From the NCBI GenBank assembly GCA_964549335.1, contig CAZJUQ010000027.1, forward strand, positions 62,001-126,000: 64,000 nucleotides of DNA, in the 5' to 3' direction. Both the position numbers and the translations under genes were made by a program. The stretch comes from Sulfidibacterium sp964549335 (GTDB taxonomy: Bacteria; Bacteroidota; Bacteroidia; Bacteroidales; F082). Shown piece by piece: positions 25,418 through 34,928 of this stretch; within the stretch, counting starts at the first letter, position 1, and each line of letters starts with the position of its first letter. The notes below the pieces were generated by a model that did not search any database, had not been told where the DNA came from, and saw only the letters and a list, made by a program, of their open reading frames with translations.

Positions 25418-27928
25418 TTAACTTTTTTGTTTTTCAACCTCTTTTATAGCTTTTTTATTTTTTTTAAAATCGAGATAAAAGGCTGCGGCAACAAAAAGCA
25501 AAAGAAGAACGGAACTTATCAACGATATCTTTTCTCCTATTTTCCAAACCTTTGGTTCGAACTTAAATTCAACGGTATGTTTGCCTGCCGGCACAACCAT
25601 TGCCCTAAGTATGTAATCGGCACGGAAATATGGCGATTCTTTTCCGTCGATAAAAGCTTTCCACCCCTTGTCGTAATATATTTCGGAAAATACTACCAGT
25701 TGATTTGCTTTTGAATTATAGTCGTAAACAAGGTGGTTGGGAGCATACGATTTTAATTTTATCGTTGCCGAAGCATCAACGGGGAATTTTTTGCCTTTAA
25801 TCTGTACGGCAAATCTTTTATCCACGACGGCAACCTCTTTAAGGTCGTTTTTGCTTAGAGCCGCAATTTCGGCGTCGGCATTTTCCACTATTTTGTAATC
25901 GTGAACAAACCAGGCGTTTCCGAATGCAAACCTGTTCAGTACCGGTTGTGCAGAGGGATTGTAAATAATATACTTTGTGTTTAGCATGTTAATTACTTGC
26001 TGTTTGCTCAAAACATCGTCGAGGGCACCCGGTGAGGGCCGGTTTCCGAAAACTTTTTTAACGGTTTCTATTTCGTTATATAAGTACTCATCAATCAAAT
26101 CCTGGTACCTTTGTAATTTGGCGCCGTGATATCCTCCTATGGATTCGTGAAAATATGATGTACTTGCATCGTTAAATACATTTTTGGTAATATCGAGTAC
26201 TCTGAAATCTGGTGATTTGTCTTTGAAAATGTATTCGTCGGCAATGGTTTTTTCAAAAGGACGTTCCATCTTTTTTGCGCGGACGAAATTGTCGTCATTG
26301 AGATATCTTCTGTTAACGAAGTTCAAATCAATAAAAATCAACAGGGCTATTCCGGCAATCAGCCATGGTTTTTTAACTTTTCCTTTTGCAAATAGATAGA
26401 TAAGTGCCGCCGCAGCAACAATAAAGAGGAAACTGCGAATGGCATCGGCTTTAAAAATTGCAATGCGTGCCGTTTTTAAAGCATCGGTAAATGCTGTAAT
26501 TTGAGCAGGGTCGTTGCTGCGTTTGAGCATATTGAACTGCTGTATTTCAAATTGGCTTAAAAAGTTGAAAAAAGTTTCGGGTGTAAGCCAAAAGATGAAA
26601 GCAATGCCTCCCGTTAAGCCGAACGATATTAAAAAGGCTTTTTGTTTTTGAAGTATAATAGCGGGATTTCTCAATATTTTGTCGAGGGCAAGAATGGCAA
26701 TAACAGGTATTGTAAGTTCTACAATGACCAATATCATAGATACCGCCCTGAATTTGTTGTAACCCGGAATGTTGTCGATAAAGAAATTTGTAAAATCCAT
26801 AAAATTTTTACCCCACGACAACATTATTGCCAGTATTGTGGCTGCAAGCAGAGCCCATTTAAGCCTGTCTTCCAAAATAAAAAGACCGAGGATAAAAAGA
26901 AAAACGACAATTGCCCCCACGTAAACGGGACCTGCCGTTCCAGGCTGGTCGCCCCAATAGGCATTTTGTTGTCCGATGATTTTACGGTATTCGCGCGGAA
27001 CTTTACTCATGGCTTTCGGGTTAGCACTTAAATATCCCGAAGCGCCTCCTTTAACGTCGGGAATAAGTAACGACCAGGTTTCACCGATACCGTAACTCCA
27101 TGCCGTAATATAGTCTTTGTCAAGCCCTCCCGATTTCACGGCTTTTTCTTTGGTAAGTTCGGGTTTGCCGCGCATGGTGTATTTACCGTACTCCCATGTT
27201 CCCCAAAGTCTTGTGGTGTCGGTACCGACGGCAAGCAAAGCGGCAATAATAAGTATTCCGGTAGCTTTCCAAAAGTTCATCATGGTTTTGCCGCGTATGT
27301 TTTCAATCAATATGTAAATTCCGTAAACCAAAATCAGTATCAATAAATAATATGTTATTTGGAGATGACCCGCATTGATTTCAAGAGCCAGGGCAAGAGC
27401 AAAAAGGGCGGCACCTTTTAAATATTTTCCCCTGTAAGTCCAAATAATACCTGCCAAAACCGGAGCCATATAACCGATGGCATGAGCTTTGGAATTGTGC
27501 CCTGCGCCGAGAATTATAAAGAAATATGACGACAGGGCAAATGCAACGGCACCTATCATGCCAAGCCAAACATCAACACCGAGTACCAGCATCAAAACAA
27601 AAAATCCTATAAAATACAAAAAGACCAAACCCGCCGGCGAGGGTAACCACAACTGTAAAACCTTGTCGATATTTTTTATCAGGTTTCCCGCATAGTGTAC
27701 CGATATTTGCCATGCCGGCATTCCACCGAACATTGAGTTTGTCCATAACGGCTCTTCACCTGTCTTCGCCCTGAAATCGGTTATCTCTTTCGACATGCCT
27801 TTAAACATTGCGATGTCGTGCTGTTGCAAACGTTTTCCCTCGAAAAGAGGTGAAAAATACACCAATGTAATTGTCAAAAAAACAACTATCGCCGCTATGT
27901 ATGGAATGAATTTTTTTAAAGATTTCAT
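25418..27928 (-). CDS. YfhO family polytopic membrane protein
   Basis: An 836-residue integral membrane protein. About a dozen hydrophobic segments fill residues 1-550 (IPYIAAIVVFLTITLVYFSP at the start), followed by a soluble domain and a last TM near the C-terminus (ISLISSVLLLLFVAAAFYLDF). Motifs match YfhO: QHDIAMFKGMSKEI, LWTNSMFGGMPAWQIS, the C-terminal VVFSEIYYDKGWKAFIDG and RADYILRAMVVPAGKHTVEFKFEP. In Firmicutes YfhO is a GT-C-like factor in lipoteichoic acid glycosylation; in Bacteroidota the role is undefined. Neighbours DUF4834 (9 bp upstream) and GT4 (6 bp downstream) form one operon with it. Confidence 0.88.
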   Translation of the reverse strand: MKSLKKFIPYIAAIVVFLTITLVYFSPLFEGKRLQQHDIAMFKGMSKEITDFRAKTGEEPLWTNSMFGGMPAWQISVHYAGNLIKNIDKVLQLWLPSPAGLVFLYFIGFFVLMLVLGVDVWLGMIGAVAFALSSYFFIILGAGHNSKAHAIGYMAPVLAGIIWTYRGKYLKGAALFALALALEINAGHLQITYYLLILILVYGIYILIENIRGKTMMNFWKATGILIIAALLAVGTDTTRLWGTWEYGKYTMRGKPELTKEKAVKSGGLDKDYITAWSYGIGETWSLLIPDVKGGASGYLSANPKAMSKVPREYRKIIGQQNAYWGDQPGTAGPVYVGAIVVFLFILGLFILEDRLKWALLAATILAIMLSWGKNFMDFTNFFIDNIPGYNKFRAVSMILVIVELTIPVIAILALDKILRNPAIILQKQKAFLISFGLTGGIAFIFWLTPETFFNFLSQFEIQQFNMLKRSNDPAQITAFTDALKTARIAIFKADAIRSFLFIVAAAALIYLFAKGKVKKPWLIAGIALLIFIDLNFVNRRYLNDDNFVRAKKMERPFEKTIADEYIFKDKSPDFRVLDITKNVFNDASTSYFHESIGGYHGAKLQRYQDLIDEYLYNEIETVKKVFGNRPSPGALDDVLSKQQVINMLNTKYIIYNPSAQPVLNRFAFGNAWFVHDYKIVENADAEIAALSKNDLKEVAVVDKRFAVQIKGKKFPVDASATIKLKSYAPNHLVYDYNSKANQLVVFSEIYYDKGWKAFIDGKESPYFRADYILRAMVVPAGKHTVEFKFEPKVWKIGEKISLISSVLLLLFVAAAFYLDFKKNKKAIKEVEKQKS

Positions 27929-27937
27929 ATCTCTTTT

Positions 27938-28207
27938 TTATTCGTTTTCATCAATTTCTTCAAAGTCGATATACTCACCAAAATCCTTATTGTCGGATTT
28001 AGGGCTTTTTGACGAGCCCTTTTTTACGCTTATTTCGCCCTCTTTTTTGCTCTTATTTTCGTAGCCGTGGTGCATTGCATCCATAAAGTTATTGCTCTGT
28101 TTTTCAAAATAACGCATAATTATCCACGGCAAAAAATAACGAAAAAACAGTTTTCCTCCATAGTAAATCAACAGGACGGTTAAAATAAAAATCAAAAACT
28201 CCTTCAT
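27938..28207 (-). CDS. DUF4834 family small membrane protein
   Basis: An 89-residue protein with one N-terminal TM segment (MKEFLIFILTVLLIYYGGKLFFRYFLP) and a charged cytoplasmic tail rich in Lys, Ser and acidic residues. It matches the Bacteroidota DUF4834 family by the pattern LPWIIMRYFEKQ...YIDFEEIDE. No activity is known. It starts the DUF4834-YfhO-glycosyltransferase run; its linkage to YfhO is recurrent in Bacteroidota as far as I recall. Confidence 0.75.
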   Translation of the reverse strand: MKEFLIFILTVLLIYYGGKLFFRYFLPWIIMRYFEKQSNNFMDAMHHGYENKSKKEGEISVKKGSSKSPKSDNKDFGEYIDFEEIDENE

Positions 28208-28308
28208 TCGAAAAATTTAACCGTGCGAATTTATTGTTTTTTTGTCATATGCACCATATAAAAACGGGTAAATAATTACAGCTGACTAAAAGTGTTGCCC
28301 ATATACAT

Positions 28309-28336
28309 AAAAAGGAGGCATGAAACCCATACCTCC
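28309..28336 (-). terminator. Rho-independent terminator of rpmH
   Basis: On the minus strand GGAGGTATG / CATGCCTCC forms a 9-bp stem (one G-T pair) with a 5-nt loop and is followed by TTTTT. It lies 42 bp after the rpmH stop. Confidence 0.75.
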
Positions 28337-28377
28337 CCAATATTTTCAGGCAATACGAAACGGATAAATCCGTAAAA

Positions 28378-28530
28378 TTATTTGCGTTCGTCGGAAACGG
28401 TTAATTTCTTTCTTCCTTTTGCCCTTCTTCTTTTGAGAACTTTACGTCCGTTAACAGTGGACATTCTTTCACGAAATCCGTGTTTATTCTTTCTCTTTCT
28501 TACCGATGGTTGAAAAGTTCGTTTTGTCAT
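28378..28530 (-). CDS. rpmH: 50S ribosomal protein L34
   Basis: Fifty-residue ribosomal protein read directly from the sequence: MTKRTFQPSVRKRKNKHGFR, then ERMSTVNGRKVLKRRRAKGR and a short KKLTVSDERK tail. The motif TFQPS..KRKN.HGFR.RM.T..GR.VL..RR.KGR is diagnostic of L34. It has its own promoter (28553-28582) and terminator (28309-28336), so it is monocistronic. The usual neighbours rnpA and dnaA are absent, so this is not an oriC-type rpmH locus. Confidence 0.98.
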   Translation of the reverse strand: MTKRTFQPSVRKRKNKHGFRERMSTVNGRKVLKRRRAKGRKKLTVSDERK

Positions 28531-28552
28531 CTCTATTATTTTTTATGGGGTG

Positions 28553-28582
28553 CAAAAATAACCATAATGTTAATAGAAACAA
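28553..28582 (-). promoter_or_regulatory. rpmH promoter
   Basis: TTG (28580-28582), 19-bp spacer, TATTTTTG (28553-28560) on the minus strand: an ideal Bacteroidota promoter 22 bp from the L34 start codon. Confidence 0.75.
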
Positions 28583-28765
28583 GAAATGGAGTAATTTTTT
28601 TTATTAACACATAGCATTTTATAAAATATTGTAAATCGTATCAGGGAAATCAATGTTTTTATACGGAAATACCGGTTAATTTCGGTAAAAACCGGATAGC
28701 ACGTAATTTTTACTGGTTTTTTATTGGATAGCGAAACCGGATAAGGTTATCCGTTATCACTTAAT

Positions 28766-28805
28766 AAAAAGAGGCTGTTCAACAGATTATGAACAGCCTC
28801 TTTTT
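28766..28805 (-). terminator. Strong terminator downstream of pepD
   Basis: A perfect 15-bp stem (AAAAAGAGGCTGTTC / GAACAGCCTCTTTTT) with a 10-nt loop, 22 bp past the pepD stop. The A/T flanks make it able to work in both directions; it ends the MFS-pepD transcript. Confidence 0.9.
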
Positions 28806-28826
28806 CGTAAAAAAATATTCTATCAA

Positions 28827-30287
28827 CTATTTTTCAGGAACATTCTTCAGGGTTTCCACCAGAAAATCCCAGAATTTTTGTACGGTATTTATATTTACCT
28901 TTTCATCGGGTGAGTGAGGCGAACGGATGGTAGGACCGAATGATATCATATCCCAATTGGTATAAACCGACCCGAGGAGACCGCACTCCAAACCGGCATG
29001 AATAACTTTAACTTCAGGTACTTTTCCGAATTTATTGTTGTAAATCTCTTTCATCTCTTTTAATATCGGCGAATCGGGATTTGGTTTCCAGCCGGGATAA
29101 TCGCCTGAGCTTTCGGCTTTGAAACCGGCATTTTCGAATGCCGCGCGCACATCGGCTGCAAGTTTGTCTTTACCCTCGTCAACCAGGCTGCGTTGCAATG
29201 TAGCAATTTCTATTATGCCGTTTTCCGATTTCACAATGGCAAGGTTGGTAGATGTTTCAACAATTCCCTCGACCTCTTTACTCATTGCAATTACACCGTT
29301 AGGACAATCGGCAACAGCCTTGAACATAGCATTTTGCGATTCTTCGTCAATAACTTTTGCCGGCATTGCAGTCTCTTCAATGCTAACCTCTACACCGGCA
29401 TCCGTATCTTTGAACTCATCTTTAACGAGGGCATCGAATTCTTCTGCAAATTTTACGAACAGCTCTTTTTTATCCGAAGGAACAACAACGGTAGCAAACG
29501 CTTCGCGCGGTATGGCATTACGCAGATTGCCGCCACTTATTTCGGCAACACGCAACCCGTATTTTGCCGCTGCAGTGGTAAGCAAAGCGTTCATGATTTT
29601 GTTTGCATTACCGCGACCCAAATGTATGTCGAGCCCCGAATGTCCCCCTTTAAGTCCTTTTACACTCACTTTAAAAGCAACCGTATCTGCGGGTACCTCC
29701 TCTTCTTTATATTCACGTTGACCGTTGGTATTAACACCACCGGCACAACCTATGTATAATTCACCTTCATCTTCCGAGTCCATATTTAAAAGAATATCGC
29801 CGTCGAGCAGTCCCGGTTTCAGATTTTCGGCACCTGTCATACCCGTCTCTTCGTCAATGGTAAATAGAGCTTCAACAGGACCGTGTACCAACTCTTTCGA
29901 TTCGAGTACCGCCATGGCTGCGGCAACCCCCATGCCGTTGTCGGCACCAAGTGTTGTTCCGCGAGCGGTAACCCATTCTCCGTCGATATATGCATCGATG
30001 GGGTCTTTTTCAAAATCGTGGTCGGTATCGGCATTTTTCTGGGGTACCATGTCAAGGTGACCTTGTAGAATTACACCTTTGCGGTTTTCCATACCCTCTG
30101 TGGCGGGTTTTTTTATGATTACATTGCCAACCTCGTCAACAATGGTTTCCAGACCAAGGTCTTCACCGAATTTCTTCATAAATTCGATTACTTTGCCCTC
30201 TTTTTTCGAGGGGCGGGGTATTTGTGTAAGGCTGTAAAAATGTTTCCACAAAGCCTTAGGTTCCAATTCCAATATCTCTTTACTCAT
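28827..30287 (-). CDS. pepD: Aminoacyl-histidine dipeptidase (M20C cytosolic dipeptidase)
   Basis: Cytosolic zinc dipeptidase of broad specificity, 486 residues as is usual. Metal and catalytic sites of the M20 family are present: QGHLDMVPQK (His ligand and catalytic Asp), LGADNGMG (bridging Asp), DEETGMTGAENL (catalytic Glu-Glu), LLNMDSEDEG (Asp ligand), and GLECGLLG with PHSPDEKVNI near the C-terminus. The lid domain shows GLKGGHSGLDIHLGRGNAN. It lies 27 bp downstream of the MFS carrier, and the two share a transcript; the carrier may import peptides or amino acids, but that is only an inference from position. Confidence 0.95.
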   Translation of the reverse strand: MSKEILELEPKALWKHFYSLTQIPRPSKKEGKVIEFMKKFGEDLGLETIVDEVGNVIIKKPATEGMENRKGVILQGHLDMVPQKNADTDHDFEKDPIDAYIDGEWVTARGTTLGADNGMGVAAAMAVLESKELVHGPVEALFTIDEETGMTGAENLKPGLLDGDILLNMDSEDEGELYIGCAGGVNTNGQREYKEEEVPADTVAFKVSVKGLKGGHSGLDIHLGRGNANKIMNALLTTAAAKYGLRVAEISGGNLRNAIPREAFATVVVPSDKKELFVKFAEEFDALVKDEFKDTDAGVEVSIEETAMPAKVIDEESQNAMFKAVADCPNGVIAMSKEVEGIVETSTNLAIVKSENGIIEIATLQRSLVDEGKDKLAADVRAAFENAGFKAESSGDYPGWKPNPDSPILKEMKEIYNNKFGKVPEVKVIHAGLECGLLGSVYTNWDMISFGPTIRSPHSPDEKVNINTVQKFWDFLVETLKNVPEK

Positions 30288-30314
30288 CTCTCTGTATTTT
30301 TTTTAATGTTACTA

Positions 30315-32003
30315 TTATTTCTCAATGTTAGGCAATTCCAAGCCGTAACCTTTCTTTTTGTCCTCTATTTTAAGCAAAAACCCGAACAATACCGATGATA
30401 TGGACAGTCCGAGGAAAATAAGCATATCGTAAAAATAGTCGTACCTGAGATTTAGTTTTTCTTTAACCACAACGTCGTAAACTTGGTCTTTTGCTTTTTT
30501 AATCACCACTTTGGCGGCTTCCTTTTTATCTTCCGGCAGTTCCACGTTTTTCAAACCGTTTATTACCGAAGTATAAATTTCGTTTTCAACGGTCCTGGTA
30601 TTGATATTTTCCTCTTCAAGAGGTATATAATCGGAATACTGAACTATTGAATCAACAGCGCCCCCTGTTGCCTTTTCCAAAATCTTGTCCATCTCCTTTT
30701 GGGTAAAATCCTGAGTGGTGAATGTTTCGGCAAATGCTCTTTCGATGCCTGCCTTAACGAGTTTTTTGTTTGGTGACACGTCGGGATTGGTATTGTTGAG
30801 TACCATACCGAGAATAAGGGGTACGAACAGAAGTCCTATGTTTTGAATCCAGAAAATAACGGCATAGGCGGTACCCAGTTGTTTTTCAGGAATAATTTTA
30901 GGAACCGAAGGCCACATTGCCGAAGGCACCAATGAAAAGCCTATACCCAAAATAACGACCATAACGGCGGCAATCCACCAAACATTTAAAAAGGGAATGG
31001 CAAGTATTCCGTGTACCAAAACCAGAATAAACGAACCGATAATCATTATGGTTGCACCTTTTCCGTATTTGTCGTAAATACCACCGAAAAGAGGGGTCAG
31101 GAACATGGTTCCAAAAGGCAACAATCCCGGAATTGTACCTGCCAAAAGCGGGTCAACACTGTATTTGTTAATCATCAGGTCGGTTGCGTAAAATAGAAAC
31201 GGAAATACCGCGGAATAGAACAATACACACAAAATGGCAATATACCAAAAGCCGAGATTTGTAATGATATATCGAATATCGCTGATTTTAAATTCATCTT
31301 CGGGGTTGGTAACCTGTTCTTCCACGCCTTCCGATTTATCGAGTCTGATGTCAAGCACCGAAAAGGCAATAAAGGAAATAACACCAATAAGCATTACAAT
31401 AAGAGCAAAGAGTATGGGAGCCGTAACCGTAAAGTTTTTGGCAAGAGGCAGTGAAATAACAAGGGCGAGCATGGTTCCCAACCGGGCTATTGACATCTGC
31501 ATACCCATGGCAAGAGCCATCTCTTTACCTTTAAACCAGCGAACCACTGCTTTGGAAATGGTAATACCTATCGCTTCGGTACCCACGCCGAAAATTGCAA
31601 ATCCCAACGACGACCAAAGAACCTGGGTTTTCATTGGTCCCAACAACGGAATGTTAACGACTGAGCCTTCGGGGAAGTGGTGCGAAACCGCCCAATAATT
31701 CAAAGCGGTACCGAGAAACATTACCAGAGTGGCACCAAGACCCGTTTTGCGTACTCCCAATTTGTCAAGGATAAAGCCGCTTATAATAAGCATAAAGAGG
31801 AATACGTTAAACCAGGCATATGCCGAAGTATATGTTCCGAAATCCTCACTGTTCCAACCCAACACACTTTCCAGTTGAGGTTTTATTGCAGACAAGGCAT
31901 AATTGAAGTAATATGCTCCGAAAATTGCAAGTGAGGCTAACACAAGAGCCGTCCACCGTGCACCCGTCGATTCTCTCAACGATTTTTTAACTGCTTCTGT
32001 CAT
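30315..32003 (-). CDS. MFS transporter with a large extra loop before the last helix
   Basis: A 562-residue Major Facilitator Superfamily carrier; typical members are about 400-450. N-half motifs: ALVLASLAIFGAYYFNYALSAIKPQLESVLGW, and SGFILDKLGVRKTGL (the loop 2-3 signature). C-half: LTPLFGGIYDKYGKGATIM. After helix 11 (about residue 425) a hydrophilic insertion of about 100 residues appears (NPDVSPNKKLVKAGIERAF to KEKLNLRYDYF) before helix 12; with an N-in 12-helix topology it faces the periplasm. Substrate unknown; co-transcribed with pepD, 27 bp downstream. Confidence 0.85.
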   Translation of the reverse strand: MTEAVKKSLRESTGARWTALVLASLAIFGAYYFNYALSAIKPQLESVLGWNSEDFGTYTSAYAWFNVFLFMLIISGFILDKLGVRKTGLGATLVMFLGTALNYWAVSHHFPEGSVVNIPLLGPMKTQVLWSSLGFAIFGVGTEAIGITISKAVVRWFKGKEMALAMGMQMSIARLGTMLALVISLPLAKNFTVTAPILFALIVMLIGVISFIAFSVLDIRLDKSEGVEEQVTNPEDEFKISDIRYIITNLGFWYIAILCVLFYSAVFPFLFYATDLMINKYSVDPLLAGTIPGLLPFGTMFLTPLFGGIYDKYGKGATIMIIGSFILVLVHGILAIPFLNVWWIAAVMVVILGIGFSLVPSAMWPSVPKIIPEKQLGTAYAVIFWIQNIGLLFVPLILGMVLNNTNPDVSPNKKLVKAGIERAFAETFTTQDFTQKEMDKILEKATGGAVDSIVQYSDYIPLEEENINTRTVENEIYTSVINGLKNVELPEDKKEAAKVVIKKAKDQVYDVVVKEKLNLRYDYFYDMLIFLGLSISSVLFGFLLKIEDKKKGYGLELPNIEK

Positions 32004-32082
32004 AATTAAATATTTTATTTGTAAATAATTTTAACTTTTAAAACGGGCGAAAATAAGAATTTATTTTCTGTTATTCTAAAAC

Positions 32083-32090
32083 CAAATCTA
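32083..32090 (-). promoter_or_regulatory. -7 box of MFS-pepD transcript
   Basis: TAGATTTG on the minus strand (TAnnTTTG match), 79 bp before the MFS start. No clear -33 element. Confidence 0.4.
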
Positions 32091-32117
32091 ATTTGTAATA
32101 AAAATAAAGAACTTAAT

Positions 32118-32750
32118 TTACCTGAAAACATGAACAATCTGTTTTGACTCAAAATACTTTTCATTGAAGATATTGCTCAAAGGGTAAGTTTTAACTTTAA
32201 CTCTTTTTATACCTTTTACCCTCCGTATTTCGTCGTCTATACCGGTTCCTTTCAGATACAATATGCCGTTTTGCAAATTGTTAAACGATTTTGAGTGTAT
32301 ATTATAAAGTGTCCACCTTGTAAATTTTTCCAAATCGGTAACGGCACGGCTCACAACGAAATCGAAACTTCTATCCACCTGTTCCATTCTTATCTGTTGC
32401 GTCTCCACATTTTGGAGTTTTAATTCTTTTACCACTTCGTTTACCACTTTAACCTTTTTTCCTATTGAATCAACAAGAAAAAATTTTACATCGGGAAACA
32501 TTATCGCCAAAGGTATTCCGGGGAAGCCCCCGCCGGTACCTGCATCCATTATTTCGGTAAAATCTTTGAATTTGACAACTTTTGCAACGGATAAAGAGTG
32601 TAATACGTGATGTATGCAAAAGTTATCCATATCCTTGCGCGAAATGACATTTATTCTTTCATTCCAGTATTTGTATATTTCAGGCAACAGCGAAAACATT
32701 TCAATTTGAGCATTTGTCAACCCCGGGAAATATTTTACTATTTCGTTCAT
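32118..32750 (-). CDS. rsmG: 16S rRNA (guanine527-N7)-methyltransferase
   Basis: SAM-dependent methyltransferase that makes m7G527 in 16S rRNA. The 210-residue protein has the GidB signature: LPEIYKYWNERINVISRKD, HVLHSLSVAK, the SAM loop MDAGTGGGFPGIPLAI, LVDSIGKKVKVVNEV, and DFVVSRAV. The C-terminal part (LYLKGTGIDDEI) is normal. Position at the end of an ion-transport operon, 16 bp after the K+-channel-like gene, is odd functionally and likely incidental. ATG at 32750. Confidence 0.95.
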   Translation of the reverse strand: MNEIVKYFPGLTNAQIEMFSLLPEIYKYWNERINVISRKDMDNFCIHHVLHSLSVAKVVKFKDFTEIMDAGTGGGFPGIPLAIMFPDVKFFLVDSIGKKVKVVNEVVKELKLQNVETQQIRMEQVDRSFDFVVSRAVTDLEKFTRWTLYNIHSKSFNNLQNGILYLKGTGIDDEIRRVKGIKRVKVKTYPLSNIFNEKYFESKQIVHVFR

Positions 32751-32766
32751 ATTTTTGCATTAATGG

Positions 32767-33432
32767 TTATTCTTCGTTGTTTTCCAACCCGCCTATATAT
32801 TTTCCCACCAGCATGGCAATTATCATAGTAAGATACAACTGTCCGGTAACACTTAGCATAATGGCGAAACTTCGCGCCAAAGGATGTACCGGTGATATGT
32901 CGCCGTAGCCGAGAGTTGTAAGCGTAACAAAACTGTAATAAATAAAATCGAAAGCAGCCATATTACCGTCAACGGGACGTGTAAACGAGGCCGGGTCGAT
33001 ATTATACACGAATTTGAACAGTACCGAACCTATTATTCCGAGCAAAAAGAAGATGTTAATGGCTTCGATAAAAACCAACGGGGTTACCTTTGCGCTTCGC
33101 GAGATACGTTTTATTAAATTAACTATTGCCGAAATGAAAAAGAGAATGGTAATGACACCTGAAATCTGTCCCAGGATTTTCCGGTCGTAAAATTGCGCCA
33201 ACCACAAAATAAGGATTGTTACCACCACAAAGTAAGTGTAAAAATTCCCTTTCCCTTTTATCGAAAATACCGTCAGAATAAATATTATACTAAGCACAAC
33301 TCCGTACAGGTACGACAATGTTTCGCCGTGAAAGAATATTGCAAGAAAGAAAATATATACAATATTCAAAGAGAATAGGATAAGGTTGAAAACCAGTTTT
33401 TTCTTTTCGTTGTTAACAGCTATTTTTCCCAT
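32767..33432 (-). CDS. Two-TM-pore potassium channel family protein
   Basis: A 221-residue integral membrane protein. Four to five N-terminal hydrophobic segments are followed by a pore module (two TM helices) with the selectivity filter TTLGYGDISP (K+ signature GYGD). The pore helix YYSFVTLTTLGYGD and the last helix SFAIMLSVTGQLYLTMIIAMLVGKYI are clear. No RCK/TrkA-N regulatory domain follows. Its start overlaps the nhaC stop by 13 bp, so it is translationally coupled to the antiporter; together they may balance K+ and Na+. Confidence 0.85.
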   Translation of the reverse strand: MGKIAVNNEKKKLVFNLILFSLNIVYIFFLAIFFHGETLSYLYGVVLSIIFILTVFSIKGKGNFYTYFVVVTILILWLAQFYDRKILGQISGVITILFFISAIVNLIKRISRSAKVTPLVFIEAINIFFLLGIIGSVLFKFVYNIDPASFTRPVDGNMAAFDFIYYSFVTLTTLGYGDISPVHPLARSFAIMLSVTGQLYLTMIIAMLVGKYIGGLENNEE

Positions 33433-34886
33433 TTTTTATAATGTCTTATTTTAATTTTAAGATATGCAAAAAGCACTGTCATAAAAGGGCTTATCAAATT
33501 AAAGAAAGCAAAAGGCAGATACTCGATTGTAGGAACTCCGAGTACCTTTGCCTGTGTTGCTCCTCCCGTATTCCAAGGTACGAGTACCGAGGTTACCGTA
33601 CCGGCATCTTCGAGTGTCCGGCTAAGCACTTCAGGTTTCAACAATCTGTCTTGAAAAGCCTCTTTATACATTTCGCCCGGCACTACAATGGATATGTATT
33701 GGTCCGAAGCGGTAATATTGAAAAACACACAGGAGGCGGCGGTGGAAGTTATAAGCGAAGCATCGCTTTTCACAAGTTTCAATATTGAAAGTGTTATCTT
33801 TTTCAGCATTCCCGTAGCTTCCATTATTCCGCCGAAAACCATTGCCGAAAGAATTAACCAAATGGTTTTTAACATACCGCTCATGCCACCTGTCGAGAAC
33901 AGGTCGTTCATCTCTTGGTTTGGGGTGTTAATCGATGTGCTGCCGTATATGGCATGCATTACACCGATATATGAAGCTTTGGCGTAGTTTTCCGTAATGC
34001 CGGTCAAACTTTCAATTATTTGAGGTTGAAAAACAACTGCCGCCACAGCACCGAGAACAACGCCTACACTTAGTGCCGGTAACGGGGGCATCTTTTTAAT
34101 AATTACCACAAATAGAATTAGAGGTACCGAGAACAGCCATATATTTATGTTAAATGTTTGTGCTATTGCCTTTTGTACCTCTTCGACATGAGTAGATGTT
34201 GTTCCCGTATCGATGCTAAACCCCATAATTAGAAAAATTAACAGGGTTATTGTCATAGAAGGAGCAGTGGTATAAACCATATATTTGATGTGAGTAAACA
34301 GGTCGGTACCGGCAACCGCCGGGGCGAGGTTGGTGGTATCGGAAAGGGGCGACATTTTATCGCCGAAATATGCACCCGAAACAATAGCTCCTGCAACTAT
34401 GGCTTTGTCAAATCCCATTGCATCGCCTATTCCGAGCATCGCCACGCCAATTGTGGCTATGGTTGACCACGAACTCCCCGTTGCAAGGGATACTATTCCC
34501 GAGATTACAACGGTGGCAAATAAAAATATAGAGGGGTGTAAAATATCGAGTCCGTAATAAATCATTGCAGGAACAACCCCGCTTATCAACCATGTGCCCG
34601 ACAAAGCGCCAATAAGAAAAAGTATCAATATCGCAGGCATTGCACTGCCTATGGTTTTTACTATTTGCCTGCGCATGTCGGTCCACTTGTAACCTATTCT
34701 TATTCCCAAAATTCCCGAAAGTGCCGCGGCTGTCATGAGCACAACCTGGTTTGCTCCGTCAAGCGTATCGTCGAAAAAGAAGACATTTAAGGACAAAAGA
34801 ATTATCAACACCACTATCGGTATTAACGCTTCGGCTAATGTAGCTTCACGGTTCTTTTTCGGCTTATTTTCTCTTTTTTCCGGCAT
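33420..34886 (-). CDS. nhaC: Na+/H+ antiporter NhaC family
   Basis: A 488-residue carrier of the NhaC/IT superfamily. Charged N-terminus (about 15 residues), then about 11-12 hydrophobic segments. Family motifs: SGTWLISGVVPAMIYYGL, ATGSSWSTIATIGVAMLGIG, VSGAYFGDKMSPLSDTTNLAPAVAGTDLF and the C-terminal TSVLVPWNTGGATQAKVLGVPTIEYLPFAFFNL. These fit NhaC (some members exchange malate/lactate with Na+). It overlaps the downstream channel gene by 13 bp and follows the AGCS symporter by 42 bp, suggesting that it recycles Na+ brought in with amino acids. Confidence 0.9.
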   Translation of the reverse strand: MPEKRENKPKKNREATLAEALIPIVVLIILLSLNVFFFDDTLDGANQVVLMTAAALSGILGIRIGYKWTDMRRQIVKTIGSAMPAILILFLIGALSGTWLISGVVPAMIYYGLDILHPSIFLFATVVISGIVSLATGSSWSTIATIGVAMLGIGDAMGFDKAIVAGAIVSGAYFGDKMSPLSDTTNLAPAVAGTDLFTHIKYMVYTTAPSMTITLLIFLIMGFSIDTGTTSTHVEEVQKAIAQTFNINIWLFSVPLILFVVIIKKMPPLPALSVGVVLGAVAAVVFQPQIIESLTGITENYAKASYIGVMHAIYGSTSINTPNQEMNDLFSTGGMSGMLKTIWLILSAMVFGGIMEATGMLKKITLSILKLVKSDASLITSTAASCVFFNITASDQYISIVVPGEMYKEAFQDRLLKPEVLSRTLEDAGTVTSVLVPWNTGGATQAKVLGVPTIEYLPFAFFNLISPFMTVLFAYLKIKIRHYKKWEK

Positions 34887-34928
34887 GAATATTATTGGTG
34901 TTTTAATGTCGAGGATACATAAAATAAT

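Noticed and set aside
28378..28530. rpmH as a marker of the replication origin
   Set aside because: dnaA, rnpA, yidC and DnaA-box clusters are absent around it.
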